Assembly: GCA_029212955.1 (NCBI GenBank)
Contig: JARGOW010000119.1
Coordinates: 3,262 to 8,843, forward strand
Length of the DNA stretch: 5,582 nt
Origin: Planctomycetota bacterium
Lineage (GTDB): Bacteria; Planctomycetota; UBA1135; GCA-002686595
Reading direction: 5' to 3'
A program made the position numbers and the translations under genes. Positions within the stretch are counted from its first letter, which is position 1; every line of letters begins with the position of its first letter. Below the pieces are notes generated by a model. The model ran no database searches and had not been told where the DNA came from. It saw only the letters and a list, made by a program, of their open reading frames with translations. Shown in pieces: positions 1 to 5,138 of this stretch.

Positions 1-1216
1 TGGTGTCCTCTTCCTCGAGACACTCCTCTTCGATGAAACCGCCCATGGAGCGCACGATCGAAAAGGTCTTGCCATCGGTCAGGGGCAGAAACACATCCAC
101 CACCGTGGACTGCTCATCCAAGATGCGCACAACCCTCTCGGTCAAGCGATCCATGCCCTCACCCGACTTGGCGGAGGTGTACACCACCTCCGTGTCCGTG
201 TGTTGGGTGAGCAGGTGAAGTTGCAAGGGATCTTCCACCCGATCGACCTTGTTCATGACCAAGAGTCCCGGATCCAAGTGCGCCGACATGCTGCCGAGCA
301 CCTCATCCACTGCCGCCATCTGCGTTGCCGCATCCGGATGGGAGGCATCGATCACGTGCAAGAGCAGATCGGCCTGGAGGGTTTCCTCAAGGGTCGCGTG
401 AAAGGATGCGACCAGGTGGTGCGGCAAGCGCTGCAGGAAACCGACCGTGTCCGAGAGCAACACCACGCGCTTGTCCGGCAACACCCACTTGCGGGTGCGT
501 GTATCCAGGGTGGCAAAGGGCATATCCGCCGCGAATTCATCGGAGCCGGTCAAGCGATTTAGAAGCGTAGACTTGCCAGCGTTGGTGTACCCGACCAACC
601 CCACCGTGAATTGGCCCACACGCGAAGCCACTTGGCGCTGCTTGCGGCGCTCGATGATGTCGAGCTCAGCCTTGAGATCGGTGATGCGTTTGTTGACCAG
701 GCGCTTGTCGGTTTCGAGCTGGGTTTCACCCGGGCCCCGGGTACCGATGGCTCCCTCCATGCGCTCCAGGTGGGTCCAAAGACGACGCAGGCGCGGGCGC
801 ATGTATTCGTTCTGGGCCAACTCCACTTGCAGGCTAGCCTGCCGGGTTTGAGCCCTGCGCGCGAAGATGTCCAGAATCAGCTCCGAGCGATCGATGACCC
901 GCACTTCCCAGGCCTTTTCCAGGTTGCGTCCCTGTGCCGGGGTTAGGTCGTTGTCCACCACCACCGCGTCGGGGCAGTACATCTCGATGGCCTCTTTGAC
1001 CTCCTGGACCTTGCCCTTGCCCATGAGCGTGGCGGGGTTGGGCCGGTCCCTGCGCTGCAGAATGCCTTCCCCAATGACAACGCCTTCCGCCGCAGCGACC
1101 AGGGCCCGCACCTCGGAAAGTTCGCCTTCGAACTCCTGGGGGTGTCCGGGCAAGATGACGCCACACACAAGGATTTTGTCCTTGGGGGTGTCGGTGAATT
1201 CGCTGGCCTTAGTCAT
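1..1216 (-). CDS. hflX: GTPase HflX, ribosome-associated (partial, C-terminus off the left edge)
   Basis: HflX is a cytoplasmic GTPase that binds the large ribosomal subunit and, in studied bacteria, splits or rescues stalled ribosomes under stress. 405 codons are visible, so only the last few tens of residues should be missing. The N-terminal HflX domain carries the family signature RPNPATLMGKGKVQEV (about residues 58-73) and VVDNDLTPAQGRNLE (86-100). A basic linker (QTRQASLQVELAQ, then GTRGPGETQLETDKR at 158-172) leads to a complete G domain: P-loop GYTNAGKS (209-216), switch I PFATLDT (233-239), DTVG (256-259), NKVD (322-325) and SAK (348-350). All G motifs are intact, so it should bind and hydrolyse GTP. 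The ATG at 1216 overlaps the nadB stop as ATGA, and no clear ribosome binding site precedes it, so translation is probably coupled to nadB. Identity is secure; pairing with nadB is not a textbook arrangement. Confidence 0.96.
   Translation of the reverse strand, partial: MTKASEFTDTPKDKILVCGVILPGHPQEFEGELSEVRALVAAAEGVVIGEGILQRRDRPNPATLMGKGKVQEVKEAIEMYCPDAVVVDNDLTPAQGRNLEKAWEVRVIDRSELILDIFARRAQTRQASLQVELAQNEYMRPRLRRLWTHLERMEGAIGTRGPGETQLETDKRLVNKRITDLKAELDIIERRKQRQVASRVGQFTVGLVGYTNAGKSTLLNRLTGSDEFAADMPFATLDTRTRKWVLPDKRVVLLSDTVGFLQRLPHHLVASFHATLEETLQADLLLHVIDASHPDAATQMAAVDEVLGSMSAHLDPGLLVMNKVDRVEDPLQLHLLTQHTDTEVVYTSAKSGEGMDRLTERVVRILDEQSTVVDVFLPLTDGKTFSIVRSMGGFIEEECLEEEDT
1213..1216 (-). other. 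nadB/hflX stop-start overlap (ATGA)
   Basis: The TGA stop of nadB (1215-1213) shares bases with the ATG of hflX (1216-1214). The roughly 20 bases before the ATG are C-rich and contain no AGGAGG-like sequence. This is the classic layout for translational coupling, and it shows that the two genes share one transcript. Confidence 0.9.
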
Positions 1217-2931
1217 TGCGGTTGGGGCACGCCGGGGAGGTGCTTCTTTTGAATGTCGATGCCGCCGATGCCGGGCCCACGGAATCGCGGGCGCTGCTCC
1301 AAATGGAAAAGTTCGTTGTCATGCAAGTTCGGATAGTCCGTGCGCGAATGCACTCCGCGACTTTCTTGGCGCTCCAATGCGCCGTGGGTGGCCAGGTGGG
1401 AGACGGCCATCATATTGTGCAACTCCCAAACCCGTGCACCCTCTTTGGGCCAACCTGCCAGGGCTTGCATCCAAAACTGCAGTTGGCCTTGCAGCTCCTG
1501 CAGATTGTGTGCGTCCCTTTGCACCCCCATCTGTCGCCACATGGCGGATTTGAGGGAGTAGGTCAGGTCCTCGATGTTTAGGTTGAAGCCGTGGGGCAGG
1601 TTCGGGTGACTGCGCCGTGCGATCGGGGTGAGCGTGCGGGGTACCGCCCTCACGGCACAGGCTGCCACCTGTTTGCCGGTGCTTTCCCCGAGCACCAAGG
1701 CTTCGAGCAGGGAATTGGAACCCATGCGGTTGGCCCCGTGCAGGCCGGTGGAGGCACATTCGCCCACGGCCCAAAGGCCCGGGACCGTGGTGCGTCCCGC
1801 ATGGTCCACCTTGATGCCGCCCACCAAGTAGTGGGCTCCTGGACGGACGGGGATCGGGTCCTTCGCGATGTCGATACCAAAGAATTGGCAGTGTCGACTG
1901 ATTGTAGGGAAGGCTTTGTGCGGGTCCTTCGACAGATCCGCAAGGTCCAGATACACGCTGGTGTCGTCGTTGGAAACCATGCGTTGAAAGATGGCCCGAC
2001 TGACCACATCACGGGGAGCCAGTTCGGCCGCCTCGTGGTAATCGGGCATGAATCGATAGCCGCTTTTGTCGCGCAGGATTCCGCCCGCGCCACGCACGAT
2101 CTCGCTGATCAAGATCCGCGCCGCACCTGCAATGTACAAACAGGTGGGATGGAACTGATAGAACTCCATGTCCCGGAGTGTCGCACCCGCGCGCAGGGCC
2201 ATGGCAATGCCGTCCCCCGTGGCGATGTCCGGGTTTGTGGTTTCGCGATAAATTTGGCCCGCTCCGCCCGTGGCCAAAACCACTTGGCTGCTGGCGAATA
2301 CGACCTTCTCCTGGCGATCGCTCAAGCACAGAAGGCCTTCCACATGCCCATCCACCTGGGTCAGGACATCGATTGCAAAGTGCTGCTCGAACAGTTGAAC
2401 ACGGGGATGGGCGCGCAGGGCTTCCGTGATCGCACGTTGCATTTCAAAACCCGTGGCGTCCCCATCCGCGTGAACGATGCGTGCGAAGGAATGACCTCCC
2501 TCCTTGGAAAGCTCCAAGTCTCCGTCGGGACCCCGATCGAATGCTGCGCCCAGGGCCTCGATCTTTTTCAAGGAAGCTGGGCCCCCTTCGATGACCTTCT
2601 TCACCATGGCGGGCTCGCTGAGACCACACCCCACTTTCATGGTATCGAGGGAATGCTGCTCGAAAGAATCCGCCGGGTCCAATACGGCTGCGATGCCCCC
2701 CTTGGCCCATTTCGTGTTGCCCACCATGGCATCCCCTTTCATGACCACCGCCACCGAGCTGCCAGACTCCGCCGCGGACAGGGCCGCAAAGCCGCCGCCA
2801 GCACCCCCACCCACCACCACCACATCGAATCGGTAGTGGGGAGTTCTTTGGGGTTCGAAATCGGTCAGGTAGCGGTGCATGAGCCACTGACCACCGAGTT
2901 TGAATTCATGCTTTGCCATGGGTGGGACCAT
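1213..2931 (-). CDS. nadB: L-aspartate oxidase NadB
   Basis: NadB is a cytoplasmic FAD enzyme that oxidises L-aspartate to iminoaspartate, which quinolinate synthase NadA uses in de novo NAD synthesis. The 572 residues compare with about 540 in E. coli. Residue numbers here use the 2931 start. The FAD dinucleotide motif is GGGAGG (41-46), followed by GNTKWAKGGIAAV (71-83), HADGDATG (154-161), FYQFHPT (257-263), EIVRGAGG (277-284), AHYLVGG (366-372), VGECASTGLHGANRMGSNS (389-407) and, near the C-terminus, ESRGVHSRTDYP. By alignment in my head with E. coli, active-site His244, Arg290, His351 and Arg386 correspond to His261, Arg280, His367 and Arg402, all present, so this is not a degenerate paralogue or a fumarate reductase. 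The start is uncertain: an ATG at 2919 has AGGATGG 8 bases upstream and may be the true start, and an ATG at 2880 lies just before the conserved RYLTDFEP. No nadA or nadC is in the window. I found no convincing promoter before it. Confidence 0.96.
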   Translation of the reverse strand: MVPPMAKHEFKLGGQWLMHRYLTDFEPQRTPHYRFDVVVVGGGAGGGFAALSAAESGSSVAVVMKGDAMVGNTKWAKGGIAAVLDPADSFEQHSLDTMKVGCGLSEPAMVKKVIEGGPASLKKIEALGAAFDRGPDGDLELSKEGGHSFARIVHADGDATGFEMQRAITEALRAHPRVQLFEQHFAIDVLTQVDGHVEGLLCLSDRQEKVVFASSQVVLATGGAGQIYRETTNPDIATGDGIAMALRAGATLRDMEFYQFHPTCLYIAGAARILISEIVRGAGGILRDKSGYRFMPDYHEAAELAPRDVVSRAIFQRMVSNDDTSVYLDLADLSKDPHKAFPTISRHCQFFGIDIAKDPIPVRPGAHYLVGGIKVDHAGRTTVPGLWAVGECASTGLHGANRMGSNSLLEALVLGESTGKQVAACAVRAVPRTLTPIARRSHPNLPHGFNLNIEDLTYSLKSAMWRQMGVQRDAHNLQELQGQLQFWMQALAGWPKEGARVWELHNMMAVSHLATHGALERQESRGVHSRTDYPNLHDNELFHLEQRPRFRGPGIGGIDIQKKHLPGVPQPQ

Positions 2932-3029
2932 CCTACAGCGCCCCAGGAGAGGGTTGCAGTCAATCGAGGATTCACCTGCGAAATATGTGGACCCCTACCT
3001 GGCCCTGACCTTCCCAGGATTCCCAGCGC

Positions 3030-3046
3030 CCTAACACCGACCTAAC
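3030..3046 (-). repeat. Two GTTAGG-type direct repeats
   Basis: Read on the minus strand this stretch contains GTTAGGTC (3046-3039) and TGTTAGG (3036-3030). Both recur as TGTTAGGTC on the plus strand at 3137-3145. Three copies of a 6-9 base element in opposite orientations, confined to one short intergenic region, suggest binding sites for one protein, but the element is short and could recur by chance. Confidence 0.4.
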
Positions 3047-3080
3047 CCGCTACCTTTTATGGACTTGCGAAGTAGACGCG

Positions 3081-3095
3081 AACTTCTTCCAAGTT
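3081..3095. promoter_or_regulatory. Palindrome AACTT-N5-AAGTT, possible operator
   Basis: AACTT (3081-3085) and AAGTT (3091-3095) form perfect 5-base inverted arms around CTTCC. Its centre lies 23 bases from that of the stronger palindrome at 3104-3118, about two helical turns. The size suits a dimeric helix-turn-helix repressor. Short arms make chance occurrence possible. Confidence 0.3.
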
Positions 3096-3103
3096 TGGGT
3101 CCT

Positions 3104-3118
3104 GTTCGGGTCCCGAAC
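3104..3118. promoter_or_regulatory. Perfect palindrome GTTCGGGTCCCGAAC, probable operator
   Basis: GTTCGGG and CCCGAAC are perfect 7-base inverted arms around one central T. A CGAACT half-site recurs at 3079-3084 and 3114-3119. The palindrome sits just upstream of a weak -10-like TAGATT (3124-3129), the usual place for a repressor that blocks RNA polymerase. LexA autoregulates in most bacteria, and this is the best palindrome ahead of the lexA unit, so LexA is the leading candidate ligand. It does not match the E. coli, Bacillus (GAAC-N4-GTTC) or Fibrobacter boxes I know, and a nadB regulator could use it instead. Confidence 0.45.
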
Positions 3119-3123
3119 TGCGA

Positions 3124-3129
3124 TAGATT
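3124..3129 (+). promoter_or_regulatory. Weak -10-like element
   Basis: TAGATT matches TATAAT at four of six positions. The hexamer 17 bases upstream (CCTGTT, 3101-3106) is a poor -35. It is listed only because it lies directly downstream of the 3104-3118 palindrome and points toward the lexA unit. Confidence 0.2.
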
Positions 3130-3184
3130 AGGGGCCTGTTAGGTCTTCTACATTGGTCTGGCGCTGGGAGCCTCCCCATCCAGA

Positions 3185-3203
3185 CCCTCCCTCCCTCCCC
3201 CCC
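3185..3203 (-). other. Four-tract G-quadruplex motif with single-base loops
   Basis: On the plus strand this is three CCC-T units followed by C7. The minus strand therefore reads G7-A-G3-A-G3-A-G3, four or more G tracts separated by single A loops. Such short loops give the most stable parallel quadruplexes known from biophysical work, and the C-rich strand could form an i-motif. The G strand is the template strand for the downstream unit containing lexA. Whether it folds in vivo is unknown. Confidence 0.6.
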
Positions 3204-3224
3204 GCCTCACTGGGGGGGTTGGAG
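3191..3224 (+). other. Extended hairpin with C7/G7 stem in the 5' leader
   Basis: CTCC (3191-3194) pairs with GGAG (3221-3224). After a 2x2 internal loop, C7 (3197-3203) pairs with G7 (3212-3218) around the loop GCCTCACT. A small GGGG-AAG-CCCC hairpin follows at 3228-3238. There is no T tract after either stem, so this is not a standard terminator. It would lie in the untranslated leader of the unknown gene-lexA transcript and competes with the quadruplex/i-motif fold of the same bases. Confidence 0.5.
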
Positions 3225-3290
3225 AACGGGGAAGCCCCTCCGGCCATACCCCACCCCGTAGCCTACACCCGAACATCAGCCCCCGATTCC

Positions 3291-4094
3291 ATGAGCACGA
3301 TCCAACGAAGCAAAGTCAAAACCCTGAGTGACCAAGCCGAATTGCGATCCGCCCATCGGGCTGACCAGGCCATTTATGGCCGCCCCGTGGATTCCATGGC
3401 CCGTGTTGATATTGACAACACGAGCGGTGAAATCCGCCCTGCCGTGGCAGGGGCCCACGGCACCGATTCCTTCCTCTTTGACGACATGCAAGCCACGGAG
3501 ACCCGCGGCCAGCATGGACACTCCAAGTCAAAAAGGTCCGATCGGATGGGGGCGCACCCTGAATCCGTCGTGAGAGACAGACGTTCCAGCCGGACCCAAG
3601 TCCGCGCTGGGAAGGGAATCCGCCAATCCGGCGGCCCCTCGATGGACCAGGGCGCCACACCCAGCGTGATGATCGCCGAGCTTCCTTTTGCAACCAGTGC
3701 AACCGCGGACAACGCCGGAGAGCGCAAGCTCCGTCGTCATCCCGATGCCGGCCCCTATCGGGGTATGCGGATGCCTCGGCGATCATCACTCCCCACTTTT
3801 CCAATGAAGGATACCTGTATGGGCCTCCACGCGCCTGTCAATCAGACACCTGCCATCGCACTGCGGGGTATGCCCCAAACCGCAAAGGTCTTCGTTCGAA
3901 GCACCGGCGATAAGCCCAAGGAATGGCGAGAGTCGTTCCAGGGGAATTTGACCCAATACCACTCCGATTTCGCAAACCACGCGCCCAGCGATCAGGATAG
4001 CCCGTTCCAACGCCTATCCCAAGTCTTGGCCAAACCAGAAGTTGGTGGTTACTTGGTCATGGGAGCCTTGATCGCCTGCACCTTCCTCATCTAG
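3291..4094 (+). CDS. Unknown protein with hydrophobic C-terminal tail, upstream of lexA
   Basis: I do not recognise this 267-residue protein. Residues 1 to about 247 are hydrophilic, rich in Arg, Ser, Asp, Gly and Pro, with basic clusters (e.g. RDRRSSRTQVR, near residue 100) and no enzyme motif I can name, so much of it is probably disordered. The last 16 residues, GGYLVMGALIACTFLI (252-267), form a hydrophobic segment ending at the C-terminus, preceded by KPEV. This fits a tail-anchored membrane protein, although the segment is short for a membrane span. The ATG at 3291 is chosen over an upstream in-frame TTG (3153) because the extension is Pro-rich and crosses a hairpin; no ribosome binding site is visible. 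Codon use resembles the flanking genes, supporting a real gene. The stop lies 12 bases before lexA, implying co-transcription and possible SOS control. Its function is unknown; a damage-induced division inhibitor is one speculation. Confidence 0.6.
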   Translation: MSTIQRSKVKTLSDQAELRSAHRADQAIYGRPVDSMARVDIDNTSGEIRPAVAGAHGTDSFLFDDMQATETRGQHGHSKSKRSDRMGAHPESVVRDRRSSRTQVRAGKGIRQSGGPSMDQGATPSVMIAELPFATSATADNAGERKLRRHPDAGPYRGMRMPRRSSLPTFPMKDTCMGLHAPVNQTPAIALRGMPQTAKVFVRSTGDKPKEWRESFQGNLTQYHSDFANHAPSDQDSPFQRLSQVLAKPEVGGYLVMGALIACTFLI

Positions 4095-4100
4095 CCTGCA
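4074..4100. repeat. GCCTGCA direct repeat just before the lexA start
   Basis: GCCTGCA occurs at 4074-4080 and 4094-4100, 20 bases apart (about two helical turns), spanning the stop codon of the unknown gene and ending 6 bases before the lexA ATG. It could be a pair of half-sites for a local lexA promoter, or chance. No -35/-10 pair is visible beside it. Confidence 0.25.
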
Positions 4101-4106
4101 TTTACC

Positions 4107-4865
4107 ATGGCCGCACCGCTCACACCCCGTCAACGCGACATCCTGACCTTCTTCCGCGAATACCTGGAAGAGCAGGAGATCAGCCCCACCCTGGAGGAGA
4201 TCGCCGCGCACTTTGGCGTCAACAAGGTCACCATCTTCGGACACGTGGCTGAATTGGAACGCAAGGGCGTGCTCAAACGCGCCGCCCCCGGTGTCAGCCG
4301 CGGCCTTCAACTTGTTGACGAAGAAAGCACCCCCCAAGAGTCCAACCAGATCTTGCCCATCCTGGGCAACATTGCGGCAGGCGCACCCATCGAAGCGGTG
4401 GAAAACCCGGAGGCATTGAACCTCGGTGAACTGGTACCCCGTGGCAGCGAGGTATTTGCGCTCAAGGTGCAAGGCGAATCCATGATCGAAGACGCCATCG
4501 CCGACGGCGATCTGGTGCTCGTGGAAAGCCGCAATCAGGCACACAATGGGGAAACCGTTGTCGCAGTTCTTCCCGATGGAACCACAACCCTGAAGCGCTT
4601 CTACAAGGAAAGCACAGGTCGCGGAAAATCCAAGCAGGAAGGCATTCGACTCCAACCCGCAAACGCTTCCATGGAGCCCATTTTTCTTCCCGATGTAGAG
4701 ATTCGAGGCGTCGTGGTAGCGGTGGCTCACCCGAATCATTTGGCGGTTCTCCATCCAGCGCACTCCGCAACCTGCCAAGTCCAATCCGTTCGGCACCCAA
4801 CTGCGCACGACGACCGGTCACCACCGACCGGTTCCGTGCCCGTAGCGATCCCCACCCCGGAGTAG
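4107..4865 (+). CDS. lexA: LexA repressor, SOS master regulator, with C-terminal extension
   Basis: LexA represses DNA-repair genes as a dimer and, when RecA filaments form on single-stranded DNA, cleaves itself. The N-terminal winged helix-turn-helix spans about residues 1-70: LTPRQRDILTFF (5-16), PTLEEIAAHFGVNKVTIFGH (27-46) and ELERKGVLKR (49-58). Its recognition segment NKVTIFGHV differs from that of E. coli, so the operator probably differs too. The peptidase domain has the scissile Ala91-Gly92 in NIAAGAP, catalytic Ser125 in GESM and Lys163 in TTLKRF, followed by IRLQPANASMEPIF (180-193) and RGVVVAV (200-206). All parts needed for self-cleavage are present. The protein has 252 residues against about 200 for typical LexA: a loop at 167-179 is slightly long, and residues 207-252 are an extra tail with HPNH, HPAH and HPTAH plus one Cys. 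The ATG follows the upstream stop by 12 bases, without a clear ribosome binding site. Confidence 0.95.
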   Translation: MAAPLTPRQRDILTFFREYLEEQEISPTLEEIAAHFGVNKVTIFGHVAELERKGVLKRAAPGVSRGLQLVDEESTPQESNQILPILGNIAAGAPIEAVENPEALNLGELVPRGSEVFALKVQGESMIEDAIADGDLVLVESRNQAHNGETVVAVLPDGTTTLKRFYKESTGRGKSKQEGIRLQPANASMEPIFLPDVEIRGVVVAVAHPNHLAVLHPAHSATCQVQSVRHPTAHDDRSPPTGSVPVAIPTPE

Positions 4866-4882
4866 GTCCCTCCCCCTACTCC
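4859..4882 (+). other. Hairpin across the lexA stop codon
   Basis: GGAGTAGG (4859-4866) pairs perfectly with CCTACTCC (4875-4882) around an 8-base loop. The TAG stop (4863-4865) lies inside the 5' arm. It stands directly before the terminator stem and may protect the transcript end or assist termination; ribosomes reading lexA would open it. Confidence 0.5.
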
Positions 4883-4887
4883 ACCTC

Positions 4888-4930
4888 GAGGGAGGAAGAG
4901 CAACCCCTGCTCTTCCTCCCTCCTTTTGTT
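4888..4930 (+). terminator. Strong intrinsic terminator after lexA
   Basis: A perfect 15-bp stem is formed by 4888-4902 (GAGGGAGGAAGAGCA) and 4908-4922 with a 5-base loop, ACCCC. One C and then TTTTGTT follow. This is a textbook Rho-independent terminator for the plus strand, ending the unknown gene-lexA transcript. On the minus strand no T tract follows, so it is one-directional. Confidence 0.9.
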
Positions 4931-5138
4931 CCCAGCCCCTCAAACGGATGCGGCACCCGAGTCCTTATGGGCGATAGCCCCAGAACGATTCAGCCTTCGC
5001 TGAAACCAAAAGCGACATCCTTCCCTGGGGCGCATTCCGACCGGGTAATCCGACGGATGGGTCACCCCCCATGTCCGTCTCACGCGCGCGAATGCTCCGT
5101 GTCGATTCTAGCCAAGACAATCCTCACTCCGGAATCCA
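4931..5138 (+). other. Gap with several possible RNA stems before the chemoreceptor gene
   Basis: No gene is visible in this stretch. Possible stems are: GGGC-GATA-GCCC (4969-4980); GCCCCAG (4977-4983) with CTGGGGC (5025-5031), enclosing TTCAGC-CTTC-GCTGAA (4989-5004); and GACGGATGGG (5052-5061) with CCCA (5068-5071) plus TCCGTC (5074-5079), leaving a 2-base bulge. The first two are mutually exclusive because both use 4977-4980. I could not match it to a riboswitch family. A weak -10-like GACAAT (5116-5121) near the gene would leave these stems outside the transcript, so a leader role depends on the unseen promoter. Confidence 0.35.

Larger units (their letters stand above)
2932..3290. promoter_or_regulatory. 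Divergent intergenic region between nadB and the unknown gene-lexA unit
   Basis: About 360 bases separate the divergent starts. I see no convincing gene here: an open frame from a TTG at 3153 runs into the downstream gene, but its first 46 codons would give a Pro/Gly-rich peptide across a C/G-run hairpin, and it is not believed. The region must carry promoters for both directions. It contains dispersed GTTAGG repeats (3030-3046, 3137-3145), two palindromes (3081-3095, 3104-3118), a weak -10-like TAGATT (3124-3129), a G-quadruplex motif (3185-3203, minus strand) and an overlapping hairpin (3191-3224). No promoter with good matches at both -35 and -10 could be picked by eye on either strand. 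Confidence 0.7.

Noticed and set aside
2800..2825. CCACC/CCACCA-rich short repeat.
   Set aside because: It encodes the VVVVGGGAGGG nucleotide-binding segment of NadB, so protein constraint explains it.
2930..2964. nadB promoter from TTGACT (2964-2959) and TAGGAT (2935-2930) on the minus strand.
   Set aside because: The spacing is 23 bases, too long for a sigma-70 promoter, and the -10 would overlap the first nadB codon.
1591..3045. Long open frame on the plus strand opposite nadB (about 480 codons).
   Set aside because: It is the antisense shadow of an unmistakable nadB in a GC-rich sequence; its translation shows no family motif.
3153..3290. Upstream TTG start that would extend the unknown protein by 46 residues.
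   Set aside because: The extension is Pro/Gly-rich, crosses the C7/G7 hairpin and quadruplex motif, and has no ribosome binding site; the ATG at 3291 is more plausible.
3368..3461. Inverted repeats GGCCAT-TT-ATGGCC (3368-3381) and GCCGTGG/CCACGGC (3441-3461).
   Set aside because: They lie inside the coding region of the unknown gene and are of a size expected by chance in GC-rich DNA.
4014..4808. Open frame of about 260 codons on the minus strand opposite lexA.
   Set aside because: lexA on the plus strand has every expected motif and the antisense translation resembles nothing; long antisense frames are common at this GC content.
4960..5062. c-di-GMP (GEMM) riboswitch before the chemoreceptor gene.
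   Set aside because: The conserved cores of the class (CACGCACAGGGCAAACC-like and GGGACGCAAAGCC-like) are absent, despite suggestive stems.
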